A stretch of DNA of 64,000 nt from Podospora pseudoanserina (lineage: Eukaryota; Ascomycota; Sordariomycetes; Sordariales; Podosporaceae). Location of the stretch: contig NC_085924.1 of assembly GCF_035222485.1 (NCBI RefSeq), forward strand, positions 2,914,001 through 2,978,000, written 5' to 3'. Shown here one piece after another: positions 33,250 to 44,790 of this stretch; the stretch's first letter is position 1, and every line of letters starts with the position of its first letter. Position numbers and translations under genes: made by a program. The notes below the pieces were generated by a model that made no database searches, was not told the DNA's origin, and worked only from the letters and a program-made list of their open reading frames with translations.

Positions 33250-34038
33250 TTATCGGCTCCCTCCTCTCCCGCCGGGACCTGTCGCACTGGTGTGCCCGCT
33301 TTCCATCAGCGCCATGATCTCGTCCTCGGCATCTGGCTTCCGCTCGGCGGTGGGATCACCGTAGTGTTGCGCTGCCTTTTTCCCGTCTTCCGTCTCCAAC
33401 CAGGTCTTGACCGGCGCCCGTCCGTACCCGTCCTTCATCATGGGGTCTGCCCCAGACTCGAGGAGGAGCTTCACCATTGGGGCATCACCAAGCGGCACGG
33501 CAAAGTGCAAAGGCGCCATTCTCATCCCGTGAGGGGTCCAGCACCAGACGTCTCAGCCGGAGCAGGGGCTGGCTCCGTTGGGGTCGCAGACTGTGTCTTG
33601 GAGGAGCAGTCTGGCAATCTCGAGACGATCATCGCTATCTTTTGGCCAGAGGGTGAGGGGGATGAGCAGGTCGGCGGACTGGCTTAGGTCGAGGGTGTAA
33701 CCGCCAGTGGACTTGTTCGCCGAGGCCATCTTTTGCAGGGAGAAGGCCTGGAACCACTGCTGGCACTGGGAGAGGGTGAGAAACGGGCCGTCGAGGGTGC
33801 CCTCTCTGCCTTTGTGGAAGCGGATGACGGCGTCAATGGCGCTGGCTTTGGAGAGAAAGGCTCCGAGGTGGGCAGAGGAGATGTTGCTGGTGTGGCGGCG
33901 GCATGTGTGCTTGAGCTTGGTAGTGATGAAGTCTTGGATTGTGAGGTTGAGGGACTCGAGGTAGAAGGGCTCACGGGTGGTGTCCTTGTTTGGGAAGAGA
34001 CTTTTGAGGGTTCGCTCGATGATGGGGCGGTCTGACAT
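33250..34038 (-). pseudogene. Ankyrin-repeat protein gene interrupted by one in-frame TGA
   Basis: From ATG at 34038 (MSDRPIIERTLKSLFPNKD) the frame runs to a TGA at 33555-33553, after DPNGASPCSG. It then continues in the same frame to 33250 with a clear ankyrin unit (APLHFAVPLGDAPMVKLLLE then SGADP). The ankyrin fold straddles the stop: LEIARLLLQDTVCDPNG before it and the helix pair after it. No GT-AG intron that removes the TGA and keeps frame is apparent. Possibilities are a recent Trp-to-stop mutation (TGG to TGA), a base-call error, or read-through. The full frame would give 262 residues counting the stop position. Small ankyrin proteins of this type have no assigned role. Confidence 0.6.
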
Positions 34039-34683
34039 TTTGTAGACGTGTGGTATGAGAAATCTGGAGGGAAAGATGGTGTAGGCAAGGTAGGCTTGAT
34101 CAGACTTGAATGGTTGACTATTTGTGTGTATAAGCACGCTTCACAGGCAACCATCCTGCCCGGACACCTGTTAAAGCTGTCGCGGTTGAATAAGCTCATT
34201 TGAGGGCTTCTACACACAGTCATGGTCTCAATGCTCTTGCGCGTCTTGGCATTCCAGCACTGCCACCTCAGGCTCAACCTCAACTGTCCTCCAAACCCAG
34301 CCTGTCAAGCTCTTGTTGCAACATCACACCAGAACTCTGAACTATCTCAGAGCCAAGCAGGCTGAACAGCAACAAAGTTCCCCACCAAGGCCACTTCTTA
34401 CAAAATGTTGGCCACCGCTGTAGACTATTGCTCACCCTCCCTCCAAACGGGCGCATTCCTGCATGATGCTAGAGCCAAACGAGCAATAATACTGCATAAT
34501 CACCTCGCAGTAGAGCGGGGGAAAGCCATTTGACACCTACCAGCCCAAGGATGCATACCTGCCTTTACATCACGACAACAATCACCCTTCCTCTCCTCCC
34601 CCCTTTTTTTCCTTCCCCATCACCACCATCCATCCCCCTCCTCCCTCTGCTCCTCCCAAAAACCAAACCCGCCACCGTCCAAA
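34039..34683. other. Divergent upstream region
   Basis: Lies between the ankyrin gene (minus) and the methyltransferase gene (plus). The last ~100 bp before 34684 is strongly C-rich leader. No gene seen. Confidence 0.6.
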
Positions 34684-35460
34684 ATGGCTCCCCGATCCCA
34701 ATACGACCCCATAGCAACCCAGTACACCTCGTACACCACCGTCCCCGACATGCGGCTCGAAACCTCCCTCGTCCGCACCGCCCTCGGCCCCTGCCAGCCC
34801 ACCGACACCATCCTCGACCTCGGAGGCGGCAGCGGCCTCCACGCCCGCACCGCCGTCGACCTCGGCGCCGGCCGCGTCGACGTCGTGGACATCTCCCCCG
34901 AAATGCTCCTCGCCGGCCGGCAAATCGAGGAGTCCCTCGGCCGGACCGACCGCCGCATCCGTTACATCCACTCCGACGTCACCAAGCCCCTCCCCCCTCA
35001 CCTCGCAGAACAGAAATACGACGTCGTCATGGCGAACTGGGTGCTGGATCACGCCGAGAGTATGGACGACCTGATCGGGATGTGGAGAAACATCGCGTCT
35101 GCGCTGAAGCCGGGGGGGAGGTTTGTGAACGTGAGGGTGAGGTGCTTGCGGGCGGGGTATTTGACTCGAGGAAAATACGGGGTGGTGTTTAGCGACTTTG
35201 AAGAGATCGTCACCGGCGGGCCGGGGTGGAGGTATAATGTTAGTTTTCGGCTGGACGGGGTGCCGGTCGTGTTTGAGGCTACGTCTATGGAGGCGACGTT
35301 GGGGTTGGATCACAGCATACCTGAGAGCATGGGGATGGGGGGGTGGGGGGTTGTGCCGTTGGAGGAGGATGAGGTGGTCAAGGGGGATAGGGAGTATTGG
35401 GCTGATCATGTCAGGGAGCCGTCGTTTGTGGTTGTGGTGGGAAGGAAGCTGGGGGGGTAG
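34684..35460 (+). CDS. Class I SAM-dependent methyltransferase (258 aa)
   Basis: A single exon. Motif I is DTILDLGGGSGLHARTAVDL (residues 41-60), followed by an acidic end of strand 2 (VDVVDISPEMLLAGRQ) and motif IV-like YDVVMANWVLDHAESMDDLI. A post-motif follows: ASALKPGGRFVNVRV. This is the UbiE/type-11 arrangement used for small-molecule methylation. The N-terminus (YDPIATQYTSYTTVPDMRLE) is typical of fungal members acting on unknown small molecules. No secondary-metabolite genes sit next to it, so the substrate cannot be inferred. Confidence 0.88.
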   Translation: MAPRSQYDPIATQYTSYTTVPDMRLETSLVRTALGPCQPTDTILDLGGGSGLHARTAVDLGAGRVDVVDISPEMLLAGRQIEESLGRTDRRIRYIHSDVTKPLPPHLAEQKYDVVMANWVLDHAESMDDLIGMWRNIASALKPGGRFVNVRVRCLRAGYLTRGKYGVVFSDFEEIVTGGPGWRYNVSFRLDGVPVVFEATSMEATLGLDHSIPESMGMGGWGVVPLEEDEVVKGDREYWADHVREPSFVVVVGRKLGG

Positions 35461-35685
35461 AGTTGGGTTCCACTGTGTCACGGATTTCACTCCCTAGAGC
35501 ACACCCGGTTCGATAAAGACAAGAACAGCTAACCGTTCCGTATATCCCTCCTGATCAATCTCGCCATGGAAATGCCTCTGATCTCTATGAAAATCAAAAA
35601 CACCATCGAGGTCCAAGCACTTCACCCCGTGACCAAACCGTGGCTGTAAGGCCAACCTCCCACTGCTTCTTCCATCAAATCACAC

Positions 35686-35796
35686 GGTGAGATGGCCGAG
35701 CGGTCTAAGGCGCCACGTTAAGGTCTTCCTTAATCAACATCTACCAGCTAGATTCCGTGGTCCGAAAGGGCGTGGGTTCGAATCCCACTCTCATCA
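35686..35796 (+). tRNA. tRNA-Leu (AAG) with ~31-nt intron
   Basis: Acceptor GGTGAGA (35686-35692) pairs with TCTCATC (35789-35795), and A follows as discriminator. The anticodon stem CCACG pairs with CGTGG across the intron. The loop reads TTAAGG before the intron and C after, giving anticodon AAG. A long variable arm (TCCGAAAGGGC) identifies a class II tRNA, and the T arm is GTGGG-TTCGAAT-CCCAC. The intron sits one base after the anticodon, the canonical place. Confidence 0.93.
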
Positions 35797-36254
35797 TACA
35801 TTTTTGCGCCGATCACCCCCTATGCAGCATTTTTTTTTTCGGTCGGCTAATTCCCAGGAGGCCTCAAATTCCGGTGGCGTACTTTGAGCAAAGACCTCCA
35901 CCAACATCATGATGAGCAGTCTTCTAGGTGACCATCACAACATGTACGAGAAAACAGATGCCAGCATAATATGTATTGCCAATCTACAGGTGCTAGATAC
36001 TGGTACCGGAGACATGTTGACTGCAGAGCAGCTCTGTACCATGTCTTGAACTTGTCTATCACATCCCCCTCCTTTCCTTGCTGCAACGCGAAATGCAAAT
36101 GGGAATAATCACCGAGACCAACCACCGTCTCCCACTCCTCCCCTGCCCCCTCACCATCACAACCAAAACCGCAACCATACCCAACACCATCGCACAAAAT
36201 ACGAATATCCGCGCGGGACACGACCATCGCCCGGGGCTTCCCGCCCCTTTTTAG
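35797..36254. other. Intergenic, 3' side of the sodium pump
   Basis: A 106-codon frame on the minus strand (35907-36227) has no motif and probably lies in the pump's 3' UTR. Nothing else seen. Confidence 0.55.
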
Positions 36255-39200
36255 TCAATCCCGTCCGGTATCCGCAAGACGGCTCTCCGAGGAATCATAC
36301 CCGCTGCTCAGATAATCGCCAAACACTCTCTCCTCAATGTCCAGATCCTTCCACTGCTTGCCCGTGGTCTTCTTGGCCGTGCGGCGGAAGTAAACGCGCT
36401 TGGCAAACTTCCACAGCTCGACACCGCCAAAGAAGAGACCGGCCGCGATGAAGACGATGCCCCACTCCCACGAGATTCCGACGTGCTTGAAGACCTTGGT
36501 GTTGAGCACGGGAATGTACACCACAGGGAAGAGCGTGACAAAGCCACCGACGATGGCCCAGAAGAGGAACTGGTTTCTCCAGACGTCATGGAACCACTGG
36601 GTAAAATACTTGGTGCTGCCGGGCTGCATGCGGAAGAAGGACCGGCGCATGTCAACCAACTCCCAGGCCAAGAACAGGGCGAACCAGGTGAGGCAGGCAA
36701 AGGTGGTGGCGCGGGCCTTGAAGACAGTCTCGCAAGCCTCGGAATACTCTTCGTTGCAACGCTCGCCCAAGCTGCCGTCGCCCCAAGCGTACACTCTGAG
36801 CACGAAGGAAGCCAAGCATAAGGCTGCAATCCAGAGACCGTACACAATCATATCCACGCAGAACTCGAGGGTGAAGATGCCGGTCTTGAGGCTTTGCGGG
36901 GGGCGGCGCATGATATCGGGGACGGCACGCTCAAAACCAAGACCCATGTCGGGAAGACCCGAGGTGACCATGATGATCCAGACGATTTCGACAGGCGCCA
37001 AAGGGAACACGGAGAGCCCAGATTGATCCTTGAAGGCGAGACCGATGAGAAGGGTACCGGCCTGGGCGATGTTCTCAGCAAGCACGTGTAGCACAAACTT
37101 TTGGATATTGTCAAAGATACGGCGGCCTTCCTCAATGGCAGCGACGATGGAGGCAAAGTTGTCATCAGTGAGCACAATGTCGGAAGCATCCTTGGCAACG
37201 TCGGAACCGGACTCGCCCATGGCGATACCAACGTCGGCGCGCTTGAGGGAAGGAGAATCATTCACACCGTCACCAGTCTACTACCCTGTCAGCGGAAACT
37301 GGAGCAAAAAATGAGCAGCGAAAAGACGTACCATTGCGCAGAACTTGCCACGACGGTGCAAAGCGTCAATCATGCGAACCTTGGTGCTGGGGGCGCAGCG
37401 AGCAATAACCAGGGGCAGCACGGGGAGCTTATCAACCGCGTCGTCGCTCAGAGCATCAAACTCGGAGGCCGTCATCACCATGCAAGCGGCCACGTCGGCG
37501 CTAACCCGCTCCATTCTCTTGGGCAGGATACCAACTTCGATAGCGATCGCCTTGGCCGTCTCGGGGTGGTCACCAGTAAGCATGTGCACGGAAATGCCGG
37601 CCTCGTGGCACTCGCGCACGGCGGGGGCAGATTCCGGACGAGGGGGGTCATAGAGACCAATTAAGCCACGGAAAGTAAGGTCCTGCTCGACCTGTTCACG
37701 GGGGGTGTCCTCGGTGAACTCGGCACCGGCAGGCAGCTTTCTTCCGGCAAGAGCTAGCACGCGCAGACCCTGGGAGGCAAATGTTTCCATGTTGCGCAGA
37801 ATCTGCTGGCGGAACTCGTCGGTCATTTCTACCTCGGAGCTGCCGCCATCGGCCGCGTCGTTGTCGCAGTACCGGGTGCAAACACCTATCACTCTCTCGA
37901 CAGCACCCTTGGTGAAGGCCCAGTGCTCATTGGTGGTGGAGTGCTCCATAATCACGCTCATGCGCTTGACGTCGCTGTCAAAGGGGAACTCGGCCACCTC
38001 CTTCCACTCGGGCTTGTCACCGTTCATGACGTCGAGCCTGTTTCTGTTGAAGCGGCTGGCAAACACCTGGATGGCAATCTCGGTAGGGTCACCGCGAGCG
38101 TGCCAGTCACCATCCTTCTCAAAGACGGTGGCAAGGTTGGCCAGCGAGGCAATGGTGAGGAATTCATGAAGGCGAGCCTTGCTGTCGGACAGGAGCTGCT
38201 GGATCTTGGTGATGGGGCCCTTGGGGTTGGTCGACCCCTCGTCCTTCCCAGACTGCGAGCCGAAGTTGATCTCGTGGGGCTGCTTCCGAACAAAGCGAAT
38301 ATCGCCCTGGGTGGGGTTAAAAGGCTGGCTGGAGGTAAGCTCGACAGTGTAAGTGCCCATTCCGGGGATCCATGCGCCACGCGCCACCATCTTGCCTTGA
38401 GTGAGGGTACCGGTCTTGTCACTGCAGATATCGGTGACGGCACCCAGAGCCTCGAGAGCCTTGAGGTTGCGAACAATGACATTGCGCGCAACCATGCGCT
38501 TGGTGCCGGCAGCCATGGTGATAGTAAGCACGACAACCAAAGAGGCAGGAATCATCGAGAGACCAGTGGCTACGGCGTAGATGATGACCTCTTTCGGGGT
38601 GCGCATCTCATTGGCACCAAGCACAATGATGGCGCAGACGACGGCAATTCCAAACAGAAGCATGGCAAGCTTGCTGAGCTTTCGCTGCAGCGGAGTGCCC
38701 ACGTTGACACCGAGGAAACGACCAACGGCATCGCCAAGGGTCAGAGTATAGGCTTCGAGATAGCGGTGAGGACCGGCCTTGCCATTCGCCTTGCGCTTGA
38801 CGGGGCGGACGCGGGAGTCCTTCTTGTTGAGAGCAGAGGCAATGGCGCCAATTTCGGTGCAGGTGCCCGTGGCAAACACAATGCCCTTGGCACGGCCCTT
38901 GGTCACGGTAGAACTGCTGTAGGCAACATTAAGACGGTCACCGGGGCCAGTGTTGTCGTCGAAAATGTCGTCGACACGCTTCCGTACGGGGAGGGATTCG
39001 CCAGTAAGGAGGGCCTCGTCGGTCTCAAAGTTCTTGGCTTCGATCAAACTGTTGGTTGCGGTCAGCATGTGATTTGCACGTGTCATTTTTGCGGTGGCCG
39101 AGTGTAGTACCGGATATCTGCGGGGATGGTATCACCCATCTTGACCTCGACCAAATCACCGGGGACGAGTTCGCCAGAGGGAACAACGATGGCCTCACTG

Positions 39201-39694
39201 CCACGGATGACAGCGGCAGTAGGCGAGGACAGCGAACGGAGGGAGTCCATGGTCTTTTCGGCAGAGTACTCCTGGAAGAAACCGACGACGACATTGAGCA
39301 AGATGACAAAGGCAACGACAGCACCCTCAATGTGGGAGCCAATTCCAAAGCTGACAGCCATGGCCAGGATGAGCACCTATCACTTCTCATCAGCACGCCA
39401 GTTTTACCCTCGTTTGATTCCTCGTGAGCCTACCATGGTCATGGCATTGGCCACCTGGGCAATGACAATCTTGAGAGGCTGAACGCCCTCACCCTCTCCA
39501 AGCTCGTTGCGTCCATACTCCTTAATCCGGCTCTGGGCCTCGGCGGCGGTCAGACCAGAGAGAATATCGGCGTCGAGTTCGTGGGCAACCTGTTGGTGAG
39601 ACAGAGCATGGGCCGGGCGACTCAGTGGTTTGTTGGACTGGCCCGAGATGTGGCCGCCGCCCGAAGCTTTTTCGGGGTCCGCAGGTTGCGACAT
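36255..39694 (-). CDS. ENA-type Na+/K+-exporting P-type ATPase (type IID, 1,088 aa)
   Basis: Four exons: 39694-39434, 39376-39111, 39048-37332 and 37277-36255, with introns of 57, 62 and 54 bp. All splice sites fall in conserved text (PADIR-LIEAKNFETDEAL and CAM-TGDGVNDSPSLKRADVG). Visible are the actuator TGES (ETDEALLTGESLPV), the phosphorylation motif CSDKTGTLTQG (Asp about 386), a nucleotide-binding KGA motif (AFTKGAVERVIG), the hinge TGDGVNDS, and about ten membrane segments. Sequence and length match fungal ENA/exitus-natru pumps, which export Na+ or K+ at high salt or high pH. The cytosolic C-terminus ends SRLADTGRD. The upstream region carries four PacC-type hexamers. Confidence 0.95.
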
Positions 39695-41649
39695 GGTGGA
39701 ACTGTGTTGGTCTAACCAGACCTCGTTACTCTTTGTGTGTAGCAGGCCTAATGCACCAGGGGGTTTTGGTGTTGAGAATATACAACAAGCAGGGACGGGA
39801 AGGGTCTCACAGACAGGTGGGAGACCATGACGTGTTATACAACGACCTGCTTGAACACCGAAGTTCTGATCTCTTCACCGAATGCCATGTCCATCTCCTA
39901 GCGCATCCACGAACCGGACGGAGGCAAAGGCAAGATAGCCACTAGGGTTCCTGGAAGAGGCACCCTTGCGTGTGGGTTCTGTCCACGGATGGAAGGTCAA
40001 ACCTCGATGTGCAGCCCTTGGCAGCTCGGCGCGGCTTGGCATTAGTGGGGATGGCCGGGGATGAGGTTCTTGGTGTTTCGTCACTGGCGAGGTTTGAGGA
40101 CAAACGGGTGCTCTGCTAGGTGGGTAGGCGATAGAGTTCTGCACGGGATGTTTAATCGACAGAAGACAGAGAGCAGCGAGGGGTGATAATGAACATGGCC
40201 GTGGTGGAAGTGCCACGAGCGCGTCATGTGTGTGGTGTTGACGAAGCCAACATGGAAAAGGAATTGGCATCTTAGCTTGGGGGGGGCGATCAATGTCGTC
40301 ATGTCACCTTCCAGGTGGTCGTGGTGGTCCAGGCGTTCGTTGCCCTGAGCCGCGCACCTCATCCGCAAACAACCTACCTGACGAGCAATTCCGCAAACCA
40401 ATTCGATGGTCGCGTGGTGGACGGCGGCGGGAGGCATTGGTGGGAAAGGGCGATTTTCGCTCAAACTTGAACAAAGAAAATAGCCAAGATTTCGGGTGGA
40501 AAGGCTCAGGCTCGGCGCTGGCTGACAGCCAAACAGCTTCACACGTGCTGGCTCTGCAATATTTTTTTTGTGAAGGGTTCACCGCTGTGGCAGTTTTTGG
40601 CGGGGATAAGAGTAGCCAAGACCCGATAAGGATTCCGGACCTGCCCACTCATTAGTGAGTTAGTATCAGATGGTGGGGGTGGTTGCCCTTAAACCGACCT
40701 CAGCCGGGGGATGCCAGACCAAGAGACTGCAGAAATCTGGGGTTGCTGTCAGCACGTGCATGCATCTTTTCCACCCGGATGGAGGCTCAGCAGTTCCCGA
40801 CCCCGAGGACCCCTTTTGCCTCAAGTTGCCTTCTTCCCGGTCCCGCAGAAATGGGCAGGTGTTGAATGTGTTCCTGGAGCCATTCTGGAGCCATTCTGGA
40901 GACGATGCAGCACTGCGCCTTCCTGGGAAGGAAAGTCTTGCCTCGAGACCCCGCCATTGCCGCTTGCAAAAAGTCTTGTTTGGAAAATGCATGCGATGCC
41001 ACGCTGCAGTCCGCGCGCGTGCTCCCCTGCCACATTGGGATGCCGTCTGTCAGATACCCTATCGGTCGCGTCTGCCTCTGACCTGTCACTGCCTAGATCA
41101 GATCATCTTCAGAACCAGCGTCATACATAGATCATGATAATTAGCGCAGCTAGATGAACTACCAGACCAGCACACCACCAGACAAGGAAAGAAAGAAAGA
41201 AAGAAACAAAAAATCTTTCACCCCGGCAAGCAAATGCAGCCAGAGACACCGTCACATGGCAGATGGATTGGCAGACAAGGCTTTTCCCACTGCGCCAATC
41301 ATGACAAGCCACGGCGTGCGTGCCAACCCGCGTTAAGTGCTTGTTTCTGAGACCAGCCATCTTCTCCACCGACAGCCTTCAAACTCAATTGCTGACACGA
41401 ACTTTTTGAAGGTCGAACCTGGGATCTGCGAGTAACGGGGACACGGAGATAGATCGTCTGCCGTGCCACCCGGCATTTTCAATGACCAGTTTTCTCGCTC
41501 CGGGGCGGCAGCCACCACAGCTGCCCCCGCACGAGATTGGCTGTCTTCATGATTGGCTCGGGATAAGAGGGAGGGGAAAGAGTGCAAAAAGAAAAGAAAA
41601 AGACCTCAAAAATCGTCTTGACACTGGGAACCAAATGTTCATGTTGAGT
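39695..41649. other. Long upstream region of the sodium pump
   Basis: Nearly 2 kb without a supported gene. Several 100-155-codon frames overlap one another on both strands and lack motifs. The left half holds the PacC-type sites. Small local duplications occur (GGAGCCATTCT twice, near 40877-40900). The right end flanks tRNA-Gly. Confidence 0.6.
40017..40620. promoter_or_regulatory. Cluster of PacC-type GCCARG hexamers
   Basis: CTTGGC at 40017-40022 and 40035-40040 (minus-strand GCCAAG) and GCCAAG at 40483-40488 and 40615-40620. They lie 320-930 bp upstream of the sodium pump start. GCCARG is the established PacC core, and ENA-type pumps are classic alkaline-pH genes. Activity at these sites is inferred. 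Confidence 0.45.
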
Positions 41650-41721
41650 TGCGGCCATCGGGAATCGAACCCGACTCTAATGCTTGGAAGGCATTAATGC
41701 TAACCACTACACCATGGCCGC
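41650..41721 (-). tRNA. tRNA-Gly (TCC), no intron
   Basis: On the minus strand the acceptor GCGGCCA pairs with TGGCCGC. The anticodon arm is AATGC-CTTCCAA-GCATT, so the anticodon is TCC. The T arm contains GGTTCGATTCC. Length is 71 nt plus the discriminator. Confidence 0.93.
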
Positions 41722-41979
41722 TGATGACTTGTTGAAGTACCTCCATCGGTGTTGGGCATCGTGAGCTCCACAGAATGGGTTTTTGGGTGAAGCATCCCAA
41801 CGAGCGAACCCTATATAACGTCTGAGGATATTGCCTCGTAGACCTGCGTTTCATAATTTCAGAGTTTGTGAGGATACAGAGAGTTTCATGACATCCCATA
41901 CCGTCAACAAGCATGTTGCCGAGCACTATAGAAGACACTTAAGGCTATTCTCATACTGTTATATACAACCAATCACCAA

Positions 41980-42072
41980 GCCCGATTAGCTCAGCTGGTT
42001 AGAGCGTCGTACTAATACTAGCAATAGTATCAAGTAATGCGAAGGTCAACAGTTCAATCCTGTTATTGGGCA
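41980..42072 (+). tRNA. tRNA-Ile (AAT) with ~19-nt intron
   Basis: GCCCGAT (41980-41986) pairs with ATTGGGC (42065-42071), followed by discriminator A. The D arm is GCTC-AGCTGGTTA-GAGC. The anticodon stem TCGTA/TGCGA encloses CTAATA, an intron of about 19 nt, then A, so the anticodon is AAT. The T arm is AACAG-TTCAATC-CTGTT. Confidence 0.93.
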
Positions 42073-42193
42073 GTACCTTTTGTCATTTTTATTTTTGCAT
42101 TTTATTTTCTCTGAATGACACTATACATGATACATCCATCACCTACACTTCTACCAATTCCTATCTTCTTTGCCTCTGATAAATTGGTTTTCC

Positions 42194-43403
42194 TCACTCT
42201 CTCTTCCTCCTCTTCGCCCCTCCAGCATTCCGCAACCTCCACACTGCCCTCGCAACGACAAACCACTGTTTTGATCTCGTCAGCATAAATTGAATCAATA
42301 AGAGAAGAAAAAGAACTCACAATAAGAACCAACCCAACCCCAGCAGCAACACCAACAAACCTATCCACCCCCTCCAACACCCTCCCCTCCAGGTTCAGGC
42401 CCCTCCCCCTCGTCGCCTTGACCTTGGCCTCGTGCGGCCACTTGGGGCTGTCCAACGTCCCATAATCGGCCGGGTCATCGCTCCCAAACTCAAAGTCGAT
42501 CCCGTACCCGCCAAGGAGATACGCCCCCGAGGCGCTGTATTCGTAAAAGTTTTGGTGGAGCTCCAGCAGGAAATAAAGCCATTCTACCACCGTGGCCAGC
42601 TGGACGAGCGCCTTCCAACCTGGAGTCACGGGGTCGGAGGGTTGGGAGGCATCGACGAGGGAGAGGACGATGCCTGATAGGAGGAGCTGGATGCCTGGGA
42701 AGAGGAGGGCTGTCAGGGAGGTGACGTTTGTGGAGTTTAGCAAGGCGTAGGTGAGTGTCCCGAGGAGGATGAGCGTTCCATGCAGGAGGAGGTAAGGGGG
42801 GAGAGGGGGGGAGAAATCTTCGTTGAGGGTTTTACGCAGGGAGGAAGAAACCATGGGGGGGGTTCCGGGGGGGAACTCAGGGGATGTTGGCGGGGTGGTG
42901 AAGGAGTAGACGTCTTGTTGGTCGTCTTGGAGGTAGTAAGGGTCCTCTGAAAATGATTCGACATCTTCTTCTTCTTCTTCTTCTTCTTCCGGCTCGTCTT
43001 CTTCAATGGGAGGAAGGCCGGTGGGTAGGAGCTCGTCGGGGACGGTGGCGAATCGGAAGGGGTCGTCGTTGTCAGTGTTGGAGTCGTCGTCCTTGGGTTT
43101 GAGGAGGTTGGGTTTCTTTTCCTCCCCTTGCGTCTGAGGCTTCGGTTTCGGCTCCTCCCCGGGTTTAACATTGGGACTCTTATGCGCGCCTTCTTCCACC
43201 ACCTTGGGCTTCTTGTCCTCTGCGGCCTCGGGCTTCTTCTGCTGGCCCTCTTCAAATTTCACCCGCCTCCCCTTGGAGTTGTTTCCCGTTTGGGACCCCA
43301 CTGACGAGCGACGGTGAATTGGGCTTGTCGGGGCAGTCGGGCTTGTAGTGGCCGGGTTGGAAGGGACCGGGATCCCGGAGGGCTTGTCTTCTGCTGAACT
43401 CAT
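42194..43403 (-). CDS. Membrane protein with long acidic disordered N-terminus (384 aa)
   Basis: Two exons, 43403-42321 and 42265-42194. Skipping the 55-bp GTGAGT...ACAG intron changes frame to a sensible basic end (VARAVWRLRNAGGAKRRKRE then stop). The first ~200 residues are Pro/Ser/Lys/Glu-rich and disordered, with a Glu run (DEPEEEEEEEEDVE). The rest has about four hydrophobic segments (YLLLHGTLILLGTLTYALL, LTALLFPGIQLLLSGIVLSL, LATVVEWLYFLLEL, FVGVAAGVGLVLI). No named family is recognised. Orthologues are likely in related fungi because the membrane part is well-formed. Role unknown. Confidence 0.72.
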
Positions 43404-44178
43404 GGTGAACAAGGATCCAGTTGTTGCAAGTAGGTGAGGATCCGATGAATTGTGTACAGCTGATCAAATCGATCACACCAAGGGGGGCAGCACTGGTTTA
43501 AAAAGGTAGGGACAGGAATCTGAGGCCGGATGCGGCATGAAAGCATGGTGTTGATGTCATGAACAAAGGGGTGTCAACATTTGCGGATGTCAATGACGTG
43601 AATAAATTCTCGCAAGTGAAAAGGAGAATTGCATTGTTCGATTTGATCCGGTCTGCAATCTGTGACTTGGATGAATGTTCTAGTACAATTGATGCAGGGC
43701 AGAATGAATTTGTTTGGGTGGCCCATGGAAGGGAAGGAACTTCATTGCGAGCCCTGGTTGTGTCCGAAACAAGGAGAAGAAGCACACCATGCATTGTTGG
43801 TTTTTGCTGATACGGGAAAGCTGTTACAGGATCACAAGTTCATATACATACAGGAAAACACAGAGCTATTGAAAAAAAAAGAAATACTTATTACCTTCTT
43901 ATTAAGAATTGACTAATTGTAAAAGTCGTGATCGGAACATTACCTTACGCCCCAATGGATAGAGATTCAGCAGATGCTTACTAGACACTAAAAAGCAGTG
44001 AGGTTCCTACCTGGATATCTACCACGCCCTTACCAGTACGGGTCGGCCTGCGGGCAGCAAGGTGGACATGATTCTGCAAAGTGCAGTGAAACCACCTATA
44101 CCTCTTGGATCTCATGCTGATATCAATGTAGATTGTCTCGAGTTTAGGGCACGTATCACCATCCCAAAGCCACTGAAT
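43404..44178. other. Intergenic
   Basis: Promoter side of the acidic membrane protein and 3' flank of the interrupted 2EXR gene. AT-rich around 43,860-43,950. No supported gene. Confidence 0.55.
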
Positions 44179-44790
44179 CTAGCGGCAGACGACAGCATCG
44201 TCCATCTCCGGCTTCCAGTAGATGGCTACAGAGGTGATGTTGGCCAGATAGCCGGTGGCAGGCAAGTCTGGAACAAGAAGAGGGTACCGGCGCCGCCAGT
44301 GACCAACACTGTCCACGGTTTCAAAAGTAAGTTGAGTGAATGGTTCAGGAACTTCTGGCTGTTCGGGCTCAGAAGTATCCATGTCTTCAGCGTCGGTGGG
44401 TGGCTCGGAAATATCTATAGCGTGGATGGGTGATATGACCAGCATATCTTGAGATGCATCAAACAGAGGGAATGGGCCACGATTTCCAGATTCAAGATCC
44501 TTCTTGTGGAGGCGCACTGCAGTCCTGTTAGCTTCGTAGCAGGAGCTGGCAATAGCTGAAACACGAGGCCAGGATTGAGTGAAGCTGAGAGGGGAGGGGT
44601 TCAGACTTAGCAACGACTGACCAAATGCTGCCAAGTTCGGGACTGGACCGTAGATGGGTCTGAGTTGGCCGAAGGAATGATGCCCCGAGTTCATGGTGAG
44701 GAAGTGAGTATTGGGCTCGGAGAGAGCCAACTCCCAGATCACCTATTGAATTTCAGTAGGAAGCCGCGTGAATTGGGGGAACGAGGCCAT
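44179..44790 (-). pseudogene. 2EXR-type protein gene interrupted by one in-frame TAG
   Basis: ATG at 44790 gives MASFPQFTRLPTEIQ, then TAG (44745-44743). The same frame continues VIWELALSEPNTHFLTMNSG and on to 44179. The pieces flank the stop exactly where the 2EXR consensus has F..LP.EIQ..IWE.AL, so the stop replaces a residue, most simply Gln (CAG to TAG, a C-to-T change). The remainder (about 187 codons) is uninterrupted. Either a recently disabled gene or an error. Downstream initiation is unlikely, as it would lose the domain's N-terminal half. Confidence 0.6.

Noticed and set aside
37923-39107. 394-codon plus-strand frame over the sodium pump
   Set aside because: Antisense shadow of the ATPase; composition-driven with no domain.
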